Assembly: GCF_900095135.1 (NCBI RefSeq) | Contig: NZ_LT605205.1 | Coordinates: 3,162,001 to 3,226,000 of the forward strand | Source: Proteiniphilum saccharofermentans | GTDB lineage: Bacteria; Bacteroidota; Bacteroidia; Bacteroidales; Dysgonomonadaceae | Length of the DNA stretch: 64,000 nt | Reading direction: 5' to 3' | Shown: piece by piece, positions 53,316-62,057 of the stretch | Numbering within the stretch: the stretch's first letter is position 1 | How the letters are laid out: each line of letters starts with the position of its first letter | Translations under genes and position numbers: made by a program | The notes under the pieces: generated by a model | What the model saw: the letters and a program-made list of their open reading frames with translations, nothing else | Told to the model about the DNA's origin: nothing | Databases searched by the model: none

Positions 53316-54671
53316 TTACCTGCTAAGCCACGGTGCCGGATTGAGCTTGTTTGTCTTTTGCCACAACTGGAAATGCATCGTGGAGACACCTGTATCCGGA
53401 TCAGTAAAGATCCGCCCTAATGACTGTCCGGTTTTCACTTTGTCTCCCTGCTTTACAAACAAGTCGTATATATTGGCATAGAATGTATAGTAATCACCAT
53501 GACGTACAATCACACAGGTATTGGAACCGGGGAAGGAGAATACTTTCGAAACTTCCCCATCGAATACGCTACGGATATTAGCACCTCTTTCAGCCTGAAT
53601 ATCAACCCCATTACTATTGGTAGTAACATTCCATTCATTATGTTTTTTGGCACCGAAATTACCCACAATGGCTGCTGTACCGGTAACCGGCATAGGCAGT
53701 TTACCCCTGTTGGCAGCAAAATCTTTCGAGAGATTAAAGGTCTCGGCCGATGCTGTACTCCTGCCGGCCTCAATTCTGGGTCCCGGCGCAGCACCGGAGG
53801 CACGCTCTTCTGTTTTCTCGGGGGTCTCACGCCCGGTCTCCTCACGGCTCTCACCCCTTCGCCGATCTTCAGCCAGCTTCTCTTCCGCTTTTCTCCGCCG
53901 TTCAGCCTCTTCCGCTTTTCTCCTGGCCTCCGCCTCACGTTCCAGCCGTGCCACCTCTTCAGCGATAAGTCTCTCAATCTGGGCATTTAACTGGTCAGCC
54001 CGTTGCTGTTTTTCCCGAAGTGTCCTCTGCAATTCCCGCTCCTGTCCCTTGACAGTCGCCATCTCCGACTGACGTGTTTTCTCTTCTCCCTGTAACCGTT
54101 TCTGTTCCTCCTGTAACGAGGCCAATGCTTTTTCTCTATCAGCCTTGGCTTTAGCCAGTAATCCCTGTTTTTCCTTTATTTCAGCATGCTGCTTCTTTAT
54201 TTCTTCAGCCTGTGTTTTCTGCCATTTGGAATATTCACGCAAATATTGCATTCTCCGTAACGATTCCCCTACCGATTTACCTGATAAGATAAAAAGCAGT
54301 TTATTCTGGCTGAACTTATGGTTCAGCATCCCTTTCATCGCATCGGCGTAATATTCCTGCTTCTTTTTCAGCTCTTTATTTAGTCGGGATATCTCACTTT
54401 CGAGACGCACCTCCTCCTTCCGCAACGCTTCTATCTCCCGGCTCTGTACATCTATCAATTTTTTGCGGGCCGATATCTGGTTGTTGATAAGGTTAATCCT
54501 GTCCAAGATTGTTGTAGTCTGCTTTTTAACATCAAGATAAAGTTTATTCGTACTTCTTATCTCTTCCATCAATGCCTGCTGTTGCCGCTGCAAATTCTCG
54601 ATCTGCTGTGTTTGCGACAACAGAAGGAGAGCGACGGCGTGGAAAAGTAGTAAGAATACAAATTTCTTCAT
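53316..54671 (-). CDS. EnvC-like murein hydrolase activator
   Basis: 451 residues. Signal peptide at 1-19, a long coiled coil at about 20-255 (heptads from QQIENLQRQQQALMEEI), an Ala/Arg/Glu linker, and a C-terminal LytM domain. The LytM zinc site is degenerate: NGVDI instead of HxxxD and YANI instead of the HxH region, as in E. coli EnvC, and the end NPAPWLSR matches EnvC's NPQPWLGR. So it likely activates amidases at the division site rather than cutting peptidoglycan itself. The start is 108 bp after the DUF4292 stop. Confidence 0.93.
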   Translation of the reverse strand: MKKFVFLLLFHAVALLLLSQTQQIENLQRQQQALMEEIRSTNKLYLDVKKQTTTILDRINLINNQISARKKLIDVQSREIEALRKEEVRLESEISRLNKELKKKQEYYADAMKGMLNHKFSQNKLLFILSGKSVGESLRRMQYLREYSKWQKTQAEEIKKQHAEIKEKQGLLAKAKADREKALASLQEEQKRLQGEEKTRQSEMATVKGQERELQRTLREKQQRADQLNAQIERLIAEEVARLEREAEARRKAEEAERRRKAEEKLAEDRRRGESREETGRETPEKTEERASGAAPGPRIEAGRSTASAETFNLSKDFAANRGKLPMPVTGTAAIVGNFGAKKHNEWNVTTNSNGVDIQAERGANIRSVFDGEVSKVFSFPGSNTCVIVRHGDYYTFYANIYDLFVKQGDKVKTGQSLGRIFTDPDTGVSTMHFQLWQKTNKLNPAPWLSR

Positions 54672-54684
54672 ACGATTAATCGTT

Positions 54685-54779
54685 TAAACTAAAAGTGAAA
54701 AACTAAAAATGAAAAGTCGACTATTTAAGATATTCGGGATTTCAAATCATCCATTTAATTTTTCACTATTCACTTTTTA
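54685..54779. repeat. Low-complexity tract between the DUF4292 and EnvC-like genes
   Basis: Words AACTAAAAGTGAAAAACTAAA and ATTTTTCACTATTCACTTTTT run through the spacer, and the AAAAGTGAA / TTCACTTTT pair could fold back on itself. Same style as other spacers of this window. Confidence 0.45.
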
Positions 54780-55628
54780 TCACTTCTTCGGAGAGAGAAC
54801 TTTCAGTACCTCATCGATAGACGTTTTCGTATAGTTCGACGGTACATTCAGTTCCAACTCTAACGGGGTATCGGTAACTACATCGGAAAAGATCAACTCC
54901 GCATTGGTTTTCCGTGATGCAGAAGAGAGCGTCACATTCATCTTATGTGGAAATGGCACATTGTTTAACATCATAAAATTATGATATTCCCACTGCATGT
55001 AATGTTTTTTCTCCGACTGCATCAGATGGGCAAAGGTGATCCGGTCATCTCCATTGACAGTAAACGAATAGTCGATACCGGAATTGCCGTCTTGGGCAGT
55101 AATATGATAATTCTGATCGGAGGCACGATTATAAGTGAAAAGAGTGTAATCATCGGCATCAACTTTCCCTTTTCCGGATACAAAAAGCGCATTGGTAAAC
55201 AACGACTGCATCGTATAATAGTCGAATCCAACAGGATAGAGTTCCTTTAACGTGGAGAACGATTCCAACACATACCGTTTATTCATCCTGTCGAGTAAAA
55301 ACAACGTATCCGGGTTAATGTAGATCCGGAACATCTCCACACCGAAAAGCGGCTGTATAGAGATCTGAAGGGCTTCGTCCTTCACAATCCGCAGATTAGC
55401 CCTGGAGCTATATGATTTTGTACCGGAAGTCATTCCCATATTGAGCCTGGCTAAAAGAGTACGATAAGGAAATTCACTCGCTATAATATCACTGAAAAGT
55501 TCATGGTGAGCTTTGCTCACCACGGGAGAAGTAGAATAAACTATCCTCTGTTTCGGTTTACAAGCGGTGAATGCCACAGCAGATAATAAACAAATGACTA
55601 AAATTTGTCGATAACGAGAAATATCCAT
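54780..55628 (-). CDS. DUF4292 lipoprotein
   Basis: 282 residues. Lipoprotein signal ending SAVAFTAC, then KPKQRIVYSTSPV. The body (SRANLRIVKDEALQISI, NPDTLFLLDRMNKRYVLE, YHITAQDGNSGIDYSF, MNVTLSSASRKTNAELIF) has the LolA/LolB-like half-barrel pattern I associate with DUF4292, so a role in lipoprotein or hydrophobic-molecule handling is possible but not shown. It starts 2 bp after the TPR gene's stop. The dut-TPR-DUF4292-EnvC order is common in Bacteroidales. Confidence 0.85.
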   Translation of the reverse strand: MDISRYRQILVICLLSAVAFTACKPKQRIVYSTSPVVSKAHHELFSDIIASEFPYRTLLARLNMGMTSGTKSYSSRANLRIVKDEALQISIQPLFGVEMFRIYINPDTLFLLDRMNKRYVLESFSTLKELYPVGFDYYTMQSLFTNALFVSGKGKVDADDYTLFTYNRASDQNYHITAQDGNSGIDYSFTVNGDDRITFAHLMQSEKKHYMQWEYHNFMMLNNVPFPHKMNVTLSSASRKTNAELIFSDVVTDTPLELELNVPSNYTKTSIDEVLKVLSPKK

Positions 55629-55630
55629 AA

Positions 55631-57388
55631 TTACAATTCGCCGGTTTTTATTTTTTTATCCAATTCAGGGGAATCTCCCCCTAACTCTTTGGCTTTTTTC
55701 CATTGTTCCAATGCTTTCTCTTTCTCTCCGGTCTGGAACAGCACGTCTCCGTAATGCTCCACCACCTCTGCCGAAAGATCATCCTCTTCACTGTTCTCAA
55801 TAGCCCGTTCTATATAGATCTTAGCCAATGTATAAGAGCCTTGCTCATATAGCACCCACCCATATGTATCGAGATAAGTAGGATTCGCCGGCTCCGCCTT
55901 CACCGTGATGCCGCTCATTTGTTCCGCTTTATCGAGATCTTTCTTCTCCAATGACAGATAATAGCTGTAATTGTTTAAAACAGGCAGATTCTGCGGATTC
56001 AACTGCAATGCCTTTTCATAACTCTCGAAAGCCTTTTCTTTATTATCGAGAAAATAATTCAGATCGCCAATCTGTCCATGAAAATCGGACTCCACAATTG
56101 GGTTTCGCATAGTGGCATTGGCCAATCCATCCTCGAAAACTCTCAATGCTTCCTGATGATTATTCTGTTGATAGTGAACTGCACCTAAATAGAAATAGAA
56201 CTGGGCTTCCTGCGGCAAATGTCTCAATGCTTCAGTGGTCACCTCTTTTATTTTTTCCAGATCCTGGTCGGGCAAAGCAATACGAAGTAATTGTTCATAT
56301 CCCGCAGGATCCTCCGGACTGGCTTCGATGTATTTCTCGAACTGCTTTGAGGCTCCCTCTTTGTCTCCTTGCAATAAAAGTACATTCCCATAGATCATAT
56401 TTAATTGGGAATTATTGGGATGCTGCTCAAAAAGGGTTTCAAAAAGAGAGTTCACCTGCTTCATATCCTGTTGGCTCTGTTGCAGAATACCAAGATAGCG
56501 GGTAAGCAATTGTAATTTCACCTCTACATCCATCGACGAGTTTGCAACAGCCTTTTGTAACTCTGCCTGTGCCGCCTGCTTATCGTTGGTTCTCTCATAA
56601 TAATTTACCATGGAAAGGATAAGCGCAGGATAATCGGGATCAACCGCTTTGGCCTTTTCGTAATACCTCAACGCCTCTTCATCCTGATTATCTTCAAGAT
56701 ACAGATCTCCCATCAGAATAAGGTATCTCGGTTCAGAGGGATTTTTTTCAATGATCTGCTTAATCTCGTCGAAAGCTTGTTCTTTCTCATCCATCATTGA
56801 ATAGAGACGGAACTTATTCAGGGCGATCATCTCGTTGATACCGGTATTCTTTTCCAATTCGACGAGCGTATCGATTGCTTCCTGAAATTCCCCGGCTTCT
56901 GCAAAAGCATTGGCCAGCTCAAACCGGACATCGAGTTTTTCCGGATACAATTGCGACAAATGGCTATAGACATCGATTACTTCCTGCTTCAGGCCAAGTT
57001 CCTTGCTTAAACCGGCCAGCATCATGTTGTAATAATAATTATCGGGATCATAGGTAACCGACCGCCGAAAAAAATCAAGGGCTTTATTTTTCTCCTGCAA
57101 CACGTTATAAAATGTTCCCAGTTCTACCAATACATTGGCATTGGTAGAATCAAGTGCATAGCAATGTTGAAACAAATCGATCGCCTGGTCGTAATTCCCC
57201 AGGGCTTTTGCATTCAATGCCCCGTAAAAGTAATAGTCGAATTTGCGTCTTGTCTCCTCGTCGAGTTGGATTCCCTGTCCCTTTTTCTCCTGCTGCGCCA
57301 CTATCTCTAGCGGCCATATTAAAGATATAGACAACAACAGCAGGAATGCGAGAGGTATTTTTTTTATAACAGTTATCAGATATAACAT
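55631..57388 (-). CDS. Long TPR-repeat protein, exported
   Basis: 585 residues with an N-terminal hydrophobic signal segment (KKIPLAFLLLLSISLIW) and about 13-15 TPR units throughout (ALGNYDQAIDLFQHCYAL, ALDFFRRSVTYDPDN, ALRYYEKAKAVDPDYPAL, AFESYEKALQLNPQNLPVL, and others). It is probably a periplasmic or outer-membrane-associated scaffold. It follows dut after 73 bp and precedes the DUF4292 gene by 2 bp. It resembles tetratricopeptide proteins found with DUF4292, but the task is unknown. Confidence 0.9.
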   Translation of the reverse strand: MLYLITVIKKIPLAFLLLLSISLIWPLEIVAQQEKKGQGIQLDEETRRKFDYYFYGALNAKALGNYDQAIDLFQHCYALDSTNANVLVELGTFYNVLQEKNKALDFFRRSVTYDPDNYYYNMMLAGLSKELGLKQEVIDVYSHLSQLYPEKLDVRFELANAFAEAGEFQEAIDTLVELEKNTGINEMIALNKFRLYSMMDEKEQAFDEIKQIIEKNPSEPRYLILMGDLYLEDNQDEEALRYYEKAKAVDPDYPALILSMVNYYERTNDKQAAQAELQKAVANSSMDVEVKLQLLTRYLGILQQSQQDMKQVNSLFETLFEQHPNNSQLNMIYGNVLLLQGDKEGASKQFEKYIEASPEDPAGYEQLLRIALPDQDLEKIKEVTTEALRHLPQEAQFYFYLGAVHYQQNNHQEALRVFEDGLANATMRNPIVESDFHGQIGDLNYFLDNKEKAFESYEKALQLNPQNLPVLNNYSYYLSLEKKDLDKAEQMSGITVKAEPANPTYLDTYGWVLYEQGSYTLAKIYIERAIENSEEDDLSAEVVEHYGDVLFQTGEKEKALEQWKKAKELGGDSPELDKKIKTGEL

Positions 57389-57461
57389 TCTTGTTCTTAT
57401 AAAGTTACATTATAGCAAGTGAGTAAAGTGCGCGCTCCTTTCTAAGGTGGCATTGAAATAA

Positions 57462-57896
57462 CTACTGCCTGCCGGTATGGCCGAATCCTCCGGCACCACG
57501 CTCCGTTTCGTCGAGTGAATCCACAGGCTTCCACTCCACACGGGCATGTTGTGCTATCACCATCTGGCAGATGCGCTCTCCGTCTTGTATGGTGAAGTCC
57601 TCGTTCGAAAGATTCACCAGGATCACTCTTATTTCACCACGATAATCGGCGTCTATAGTCCCGGGAGCATTCACAATTCCAATACCATGCTTGATGGCTA
57701 ATCCGCTACGGGGACGGATCTGGGCTTCGTAACCTTCCGGGAGTTGAATATAAATACCGGTGGGCACTAATGTCCGTTCAAGCGGTTTCAATACTATAGA
57801 TTCCTCTAAATTTGCACGCAAATCCATACCTGCAGCAAATGCCGTAGCATATTCGGGTAAGGAATGCCGTGACTTATTGACTATTTTAATTTCCAT
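57462..57896 (-). CDS. dut: dUTP diphosphatase Dut
   Basis: Trimeric dUTPase that keeps uracil out of DNA and makes dUMP. 144 residues. All five motifs are present: AGMDLRA at 22-28, RPRSGLA at 61-67, [11 protein letters not shown] at 79-89, the [10 protein letters not shown] region and the C-terminal [10 protein letters not shown] at 133-142. It is the first gene of the dut-TPR-DUF4292-EnvC run on the minus strand. Confidence 0.98.
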   Translation of the reverse strand: MEIKIVNKSRHSLPEYATAFAAGMDLRANLEESIVLKPLERTLVPTGIYIQLPEGYEAQIRPRSGLAIKHGIGIVNAPGTIDADYRGEIRVILVNLSNEDFTIQDGERICQMVIAQHARVEWKPVDSLDETERGAGGFGHTGRQ

Positions 57897-57985
57897 CAGA
57901 AACGTCTATTCTGTTTAATCATGCGAATTTATACAATTCCGAGGAATTAGGAGCCTATTTGATGAAATTTAATGAAATAAATATA

Positions 57986-58084
57986 GTTCTGCTCTCACTT
58001 AACGAAAAAGTTCACTGAAGTTAGACTTTTTCATCGTTCGGCAAAACAAATATATTTGTTCTGCTCTCACTTAACGAAAAAGTT
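57986..58084 (+). repeat. 27-bp perfect direct repeat before the 58098 gene
   Basis: The same 27 bp, beginning GTTCTGCTCTCACTTAACG, occur at 57986-58012 and 58058-58084, exactly 72 bp apart. The second copy ends where the -7 box of the next gene begins. Between them is an inverted element (AAAAAGT at 58005-58011 with ACTTTTT at 58025-58031). No other copies are seen in the window. Confidence 0.85.
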
Positions 58085-58085
58085 T

Positions 58086-58093
58086 TATCTTTG
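58086..58093 (+). promoter_or_regulatory. -7 box directly before the 58098 gene
   Basis: TATCTTTG ends 4 bp before the ATG at 58098, so a transcript started from it would be leaderless or nearly so. The upstream 27-bp repeat stands where the -33 element would be. Confidence 0.5.
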
Positions 58094-58097
58094 TAAT

Positions 58098-58823
58098 ATG
58101 AGTGATCACAATGATCTTTTGGCAAAATTGCGCCAGACACTAAATGAACAAGGTATAGACTCATTCCATATTCTCGAAGACCTGGTACCGATTGAGGAGC
58201 AAATGGAATTTTTCAGGTACTTCGACCGCTTACGGAGGGAGAACAGCCTTTTTGTGCGCGATGATGAGGTGAGCATATTATTTTCCCCCGATGAGCCTAT
58301 CGAGCGAAAGAAGAGAAGTTTGACCTTGTTGGCATCTATCCCCGACGTAGGTGCTTACCGTTCCATTGAGACCTATCACAGCAGCCCACTGGAACCGGAA
58401 CTACTGCACTGGTCGTCCATGGCATTGGTGAGCAGTCGCATCGTATTAAGTTCTGACCTTTCCGGACACCAACAGGTCTATATCTCCTCCGGGTTGGGCG
58501 GACAGGACAAGAAACTGCGTTTCTTTGCACTTTTCACAACCAATGACAGGCAACACTTTACCGATTTGCAGAAAGAGATGGTTGAGCGTGAGTTTACCTT
58601 TCAACTGCAAAAAGCAGATGTCGTGATTGAAAAATTTGAGATCAGGGAAAATTACTTTACCATTCTGATGCTCTTCCCATTCAGCAAGGATGTAAAATCG
58701 AGTCTCAATGACGCTATCACCGAATGTAACCAATACGGTAATTTTCTCGATACCAAATTCCTTTTCACCAATGTAAAAGTGCTGAGCGAAAAAGAGATTG
58801 AAAATATACTGGAGAAAAAATAA
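58098..58823 (+). CDS. Protein of unknown function
   Basis: 241 residues from the ATG at 58098 (MSDHNDLLAKL); an in-frame ATG at 58056 lies inside the repeat and is rejected. The sequence is hydrophilic with no signal peptide or membrane segment, so cytoplasmic. Recognisable stretches: LEDLVPIEEQMEFFRYFDR, SVRYSIETYHSSP-like IETYHSSPLEPELLHW, QVYISSGLGGQDKKLRFF and ENYFTILMLFPFSKDVKSS. I do not recognise the family. It is followed after 27 bp by the sensor gene and may belong to the same unit. Confidence 0.75.
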   Translation: MSDHNDLLAKLRQTLNEQGIDSFHILEDLVPIEEQMEFFRYFDRLRRENSLFVRDDEVSILFSPDEPIERKKRSLTLLASIPDVGAYRSIETYHSSPLEPELLHWSSMALVSSRIVLSSDLSGHQQVYISSGLGGQDKKLRFFALFTTNDRQHFTDLQKEMVEREFTFQLQKADVVIEKFEIRENYFTILMLFPFSKDVKSSLNDAITECNQYGNFLDTKFLFTNVKVLSEKEIENILEKK

Positions 58824-58850
58824 GCTCCTGTAATTGCGCTGATATCAGAT

Positions 58851-61733
58851 ATGACGATACAACCGGCCTGTAGAAAACAGTTTTACACGGCAATTTTCAC
58901 CGTGGTATTCATCACTTTTGCCGTGTCGCCAGCCGCACAGGAGATTCCCTTTATCCCTCCCGTCTACAACTACACAACTGACCTTTACAACGCTGGTAAC
59001 CAAAACTGGGCCATTGCCCAGGGGAGCAATGGGGTGATTTATTTCGGTAATGATAACGGAATGCTCAGTTATGACGGCGTCAACTGGAACTTACATAACC
59101 TGCCTAATAACCTCTCCGTTAAATCTATCTATATCGACTCCCACAACAGTAACGAACGTATCTACGTAGGCTCTTTCGAGGAGTTCGGTTATTTCGAGTC
59201 CAACGAAACCAATCAACTTATCTATCACTCGCTCAGGCATAATGTGGAGGATCATCAGTTCCATAATGATGAGATATGGGGCATCTACCCGTTTAACGGA
59301 AAACTCTATTTTCAGTCATTTTCGACAATTTTCATCTACGACGGTAAGGAAGTAAGGAGTCGAAAACCTTATCCCGCAGTCTTATACTTTTTCCCGGCGG
59401 GAGAAAAGATGTTCGCACAATTGATCGGCAACGGTCTCTGCCTCTTCGACGGTGAGCATTTTCATCCGGTATTTACACGTGAGCGGTGGAATAACGATAA
59501 TGTAATAGCCCTGCTCCCCTATGAGGAGGATTGGCTGTTGGTCACTTCCAAAAACGGATTATATCGGTTTTCCGAAGAAGAACGCACATTAACACGATGG
59601 CATATTTCCGGCAGCAATGAATTGCTTCAGAGCACTATTAACCGTGCTATCGTTTCAGGCGATTCATACATCTTCGGAACACTCAACAGCGGCATTTTTG
59701 CGATTGATAAAAACGGTGAACAGTTATGGCATATCGATCGGAACAATGGACTCAATAACAATACCGTACTTGCACTTTTCAGAGATCGTGACCAGACAGT
59801 CTGGGCTGCTCTCGACAACGGCATCTCCAACATCAGGACACACTCCTCCTTGTCTTTTTTTGAACCGGTAGATAGCCAGATCGGGCCGGTAGAAGACATC
59901 CTGTTTCACGACAACCGCCTATACCTGGCAACTAATCAGGGAATTTTCAGTTTTTCCGACACCGATGGAAAACTTTTCCCTGTTCCCGGATTCGATATCC
60001 AGTCGTGGTTCATCAAAAGTTTCGGTAATCAGGTCTTCGTGGGGCATAATCTGGGCACTTCACTCCTGCAGGATTTCCATGAGATACCTGTTCAGGGAGC
60101 CCGCACAGGAGGTATGGATATGAAACAGGCGACGATCAACGGCAGGGATATTCTGCTGGAATCCTCCTATACTTCCCTATTTGTCTATATACAGGACTCT
60201 TCGGGCAACTGGACTTTCAGTCACGCCGTGGAAGGCTTTTCGGACCTGATCAAAAACCTTGAAATAGATCACGCTGGCAATATCTGGGCAGGACATATGT
60301 ACAAAGGCGTATACCGCTTAAAACTGGATAGCGATCTTCGGAAGGTGATTGAGATAGAGAATTATTTGTCGTTCGACAGTACGCAGGTCTCTACATACCG
60401 GCCCATCAAGGTGATGAAATTGAGGGGAAGAATTGTTTTTGCAGATGGTGACCGTTTTTTCACATATGACGATATTGAACACAAGGTCATCCCCTTCGAT
60501 CTGCTGAACAACGACCTGCCCGGCCTTGCCGACACCCATCGCATTATTCCCGTGAACGATGAGCTCTTTTGGTTCATACGCCATAAAGAGTATGTTCTGG
60601 TGGAATACAGTGAAAACAAATACGTCATCAAAGACCGTATACCATACAGTATCCTGAATAACCCGCCCAATGCGGGAAGAGCCAACCTGCTGGTAACCGA
60701 CGACAACGTCTCTTACTTCTGCATGAACGGGGGAATAGGAAAATATTCGTTCTCTGATGGACAACCGGAAGTAAAGACAGACCTGCAAATCGCATCTATA
60801 ACCTTTCACAACCGGAATAACGATCAGCTCTTTTATCTCGATCCATCCCAAAAGGGTATACTCGCTTACCAGAGTAACAATATTACATTCCAGTTCCTGT
60901 ACCCCGAATTCTCTAAAAAGATATTCCAGATAGAAAGTTATTTGCAGGGATACGATAGCCGTTGGGTAAATACTGACGGAAGCAGATCTGCCTATTACCA
61001 TAACCTTCCTGCGGGTGACTACACCCTCTACGCGCATATAAAGGACAGTTCGGGAAAAGTATTGTCTACCGCAAGCTACTCATTCCGTATAAAAAACCCA
61101 TGGTACAAAACCTGGTGGGCATATCTGGTATATTCCCTCATTATCGGGTCCCTGGCAGGATTTCTGATAAAAAAACATATACAGAGAATTGTCCGTAAAA
61201 AACACAAACTTTTCGAAGAACAGGAGAACAGGCGCATAGCCCAGATAGAACGGCAGGAAAAAGAGATCACTACATTACAGAACGAAAAACTGGAAGCAGA
61301 ACTCACCTATAAAGGAAAAGAGCTGGCCAGTGCCGCCATGATGCTGATCAATCACTCCGAATTTTTAAAAAATTTGCGGGAAAGTATCCAATCACTCATT
61401 CTTGCGGGAAAAATCAATCGCACCGAGGGCAACGAACTACTCACCATGATCGGGAAAAACCTCCCGGAAGAGGATGAATGGAATCTCTTTCAAAGCAATT
61501 TTGACCTGATCCATGAGAATTTCTTCCGGAAACTCAAAGAACGGTATCCGTCGCTCACCCCTACCGACCTGAAGTTATGCTCGCTGCTCAGATTAAACTA
61601 TTCATCGAAAGAAATTGCAGAAATGCTTAACATCTCCATCCGCGGCGTAGAAGCAGCCCGATATCGTTTACGTAAGAAACTGAATCTTTCGGAAACTGAT
61701 AATCTGGTTGATTTTATGATTAAATTCCAATAA
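58851..61733 (+). CDS. Membrane-anchored propeller sensor with LuxR-type DNA-binding tail
   Basis: 960 residues. Signal peptide or anchor at about 10-30. Periplasmic beta-propeller with two-component-regulator repeats from 35 to about 650 (SNGVIYFGNDNGMLSYDG, DQTVWAALDNGISNI), then a Y_Y_Y domain (LQGYDSRWVNTDG). A single membrane helix lies near 754-775 (WWAYLVYSLIIGSLAGFL). The cytoplasmic part is a coiled coil (about 785-830) and a LuxR-type helix-turn-helix at 900-960 (LTPTDLKLCSLLRLNYSSK, EIAEMLNISIRGVEAARY). No histidine kinase is present, so it resembles a one-component hybrid. It likely controls the susC just downstream. Confidence 0.9.
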   Translation: MTIQPACRKQFYTAIFTVVFITFAVSPAAQEIPFIPPVYNYTTDLYNAGNQNWAIAQGSNGVIYFGNDNGMLSYDGVNWNLHNLPNNLSVKSIYIDSHNSNERIYVGSFEEFGYFESNETNQLIYHSLRHNVEDHQFHNDEIWGIYPFNGKLYFQSFSTIFIYDGKEVRSRKPYPAVLYFFPAGEKMFAQLIGNGLCLFDGEHFHPVFTRERWNNDNVIALLPYEEDWLLVTSKNGLYRFSEEERTLTRWHISGSNELLQSTINRAIVSGDSYIFGTLNSGIFAIDKNGEQLWHIDRNNGLNNNTVLALFRDRDQTVWAALDNGISNIRTHSSLSFFEPVDSQIGPVEDILFHDNRLYLATNQGIFSFSDTDGKLFPVPGFDIQSWFIKSFGNQVFVGHNLGTSLLQDFHEIPVQGARTGGMDMKQATINGRDILLESSYTSLFVYIQDSSGNWTFSHAVEGFSDLIKNLEIDHAGNIWAGHMYKGVYRLKLDSDLRKVIEIENYLSFDSTQVSTYRPIKVMKLRGRIVFADGDRFFTYDDIEHKVIPFDLLNNDLPGLADTHRIIPVNDELFWFIRHKEYVLVEYSENKYVIKDRIPYSILNNPPNAGRANLLVTDDNVSYFCMNGGIGKYSFSDGQPEVKTDLQIASITFHNRNNDQLFYLDPSQKGILAYQSNNITFQFLYPEFSKKIFQIESYLQGYDSRWVNTDGSRSAYYHNLPAGDYTLYAHIKDSSGKVLSTASYSFRIKNPWYKTWWAYLVYSLIIGSLAGFLIKKHIQRIVRKKHKLFEEQENRRIAQIERQEKEITTLQNEKLEAELTYKGKELASAAMMLINHSEFLKNLRESIQSLILAGKINRTEGNELLTMIGKNLPEEDEWNLFQSNFDLIHENFFRKLKERYPSLTPTDLKLCSLLRLNYSSKEIAEMLNISIRGVEAARYRLRKKLNLSETDNLVDFMIKFQ

Positions 61734-61811
61734 TAAAGTACTACAAAGACAATGAATTAAATCTTTTCACACAACTGAAAAACAAATAATTAACTCCCAA
61801 AGAAGTAGTAA

Positions 61812-61855
61812 AAAAGTACCCTTTAAAAATATGTTATATAACATAGCGTACTTTT
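61812..61855. promoter_or_regulatory. Nested palindromes upstream of susC
   Basis: Perfect 14-bp palindrome ATGTTATATAACAT at 61831-61844, enclosed by AAAAGTAC (61812-61819) and GTACTTTT (61848-61855). The two centres differ by 4 bp. They lie between the sensor stop (61733) and the susC ATG (62058), a natural place for a regulator site. Confidence 0.5.
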
Positions 61856-61894
61856 AACGAGGTTCTTTATTTTTCCACAGCACAATACCCGCCT

Positions 61895-61902
61895 TACTTT
61901 TG
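61895..61902 (+). promoter_or_regulatory. Possible -7 box of the last susC
   Basis: TACTTTTG fits TAnnTTTG and would give a leader of about 150 nt before 62058. No clear -33 is seen. The palindromes at 61812-61855 sit just upstream. Confidence 0.4.
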
Positions 61903-62057
61903 TTCAAAATAATATATCTATTGTGAGTGCTTTAGATTAATTAAATGGGATAGTGTAAGTAAACTTATTCTATGCCATAGAGGGAAGAATGATTTACTTG
62001 ACCTTGTCGAGTATAGAAAACAACTGAAATTTTATTGAACAAATTAAAAAAGGATCC

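Noticed and set aside
53316-54671. Catalytically active M23 endopeptidase
   Set aside because: The zinc-binding HxxxD and HxH positions are replaced (NGVDI, YANI), which fits an EnvC-like activator instead.
57986-58084. The 27-bp repeat as a CRISPR array
   Set aside because: Only two copies, the intervening sequence is AT-rich with its own inverted element, and no cas gene is nearby.
60318-61037. Minus-strand open frame (239 codons) opposite the propeller sensor
   Set aside because: The sensor reading has clear domains on the plus strand, so this is a shadow.
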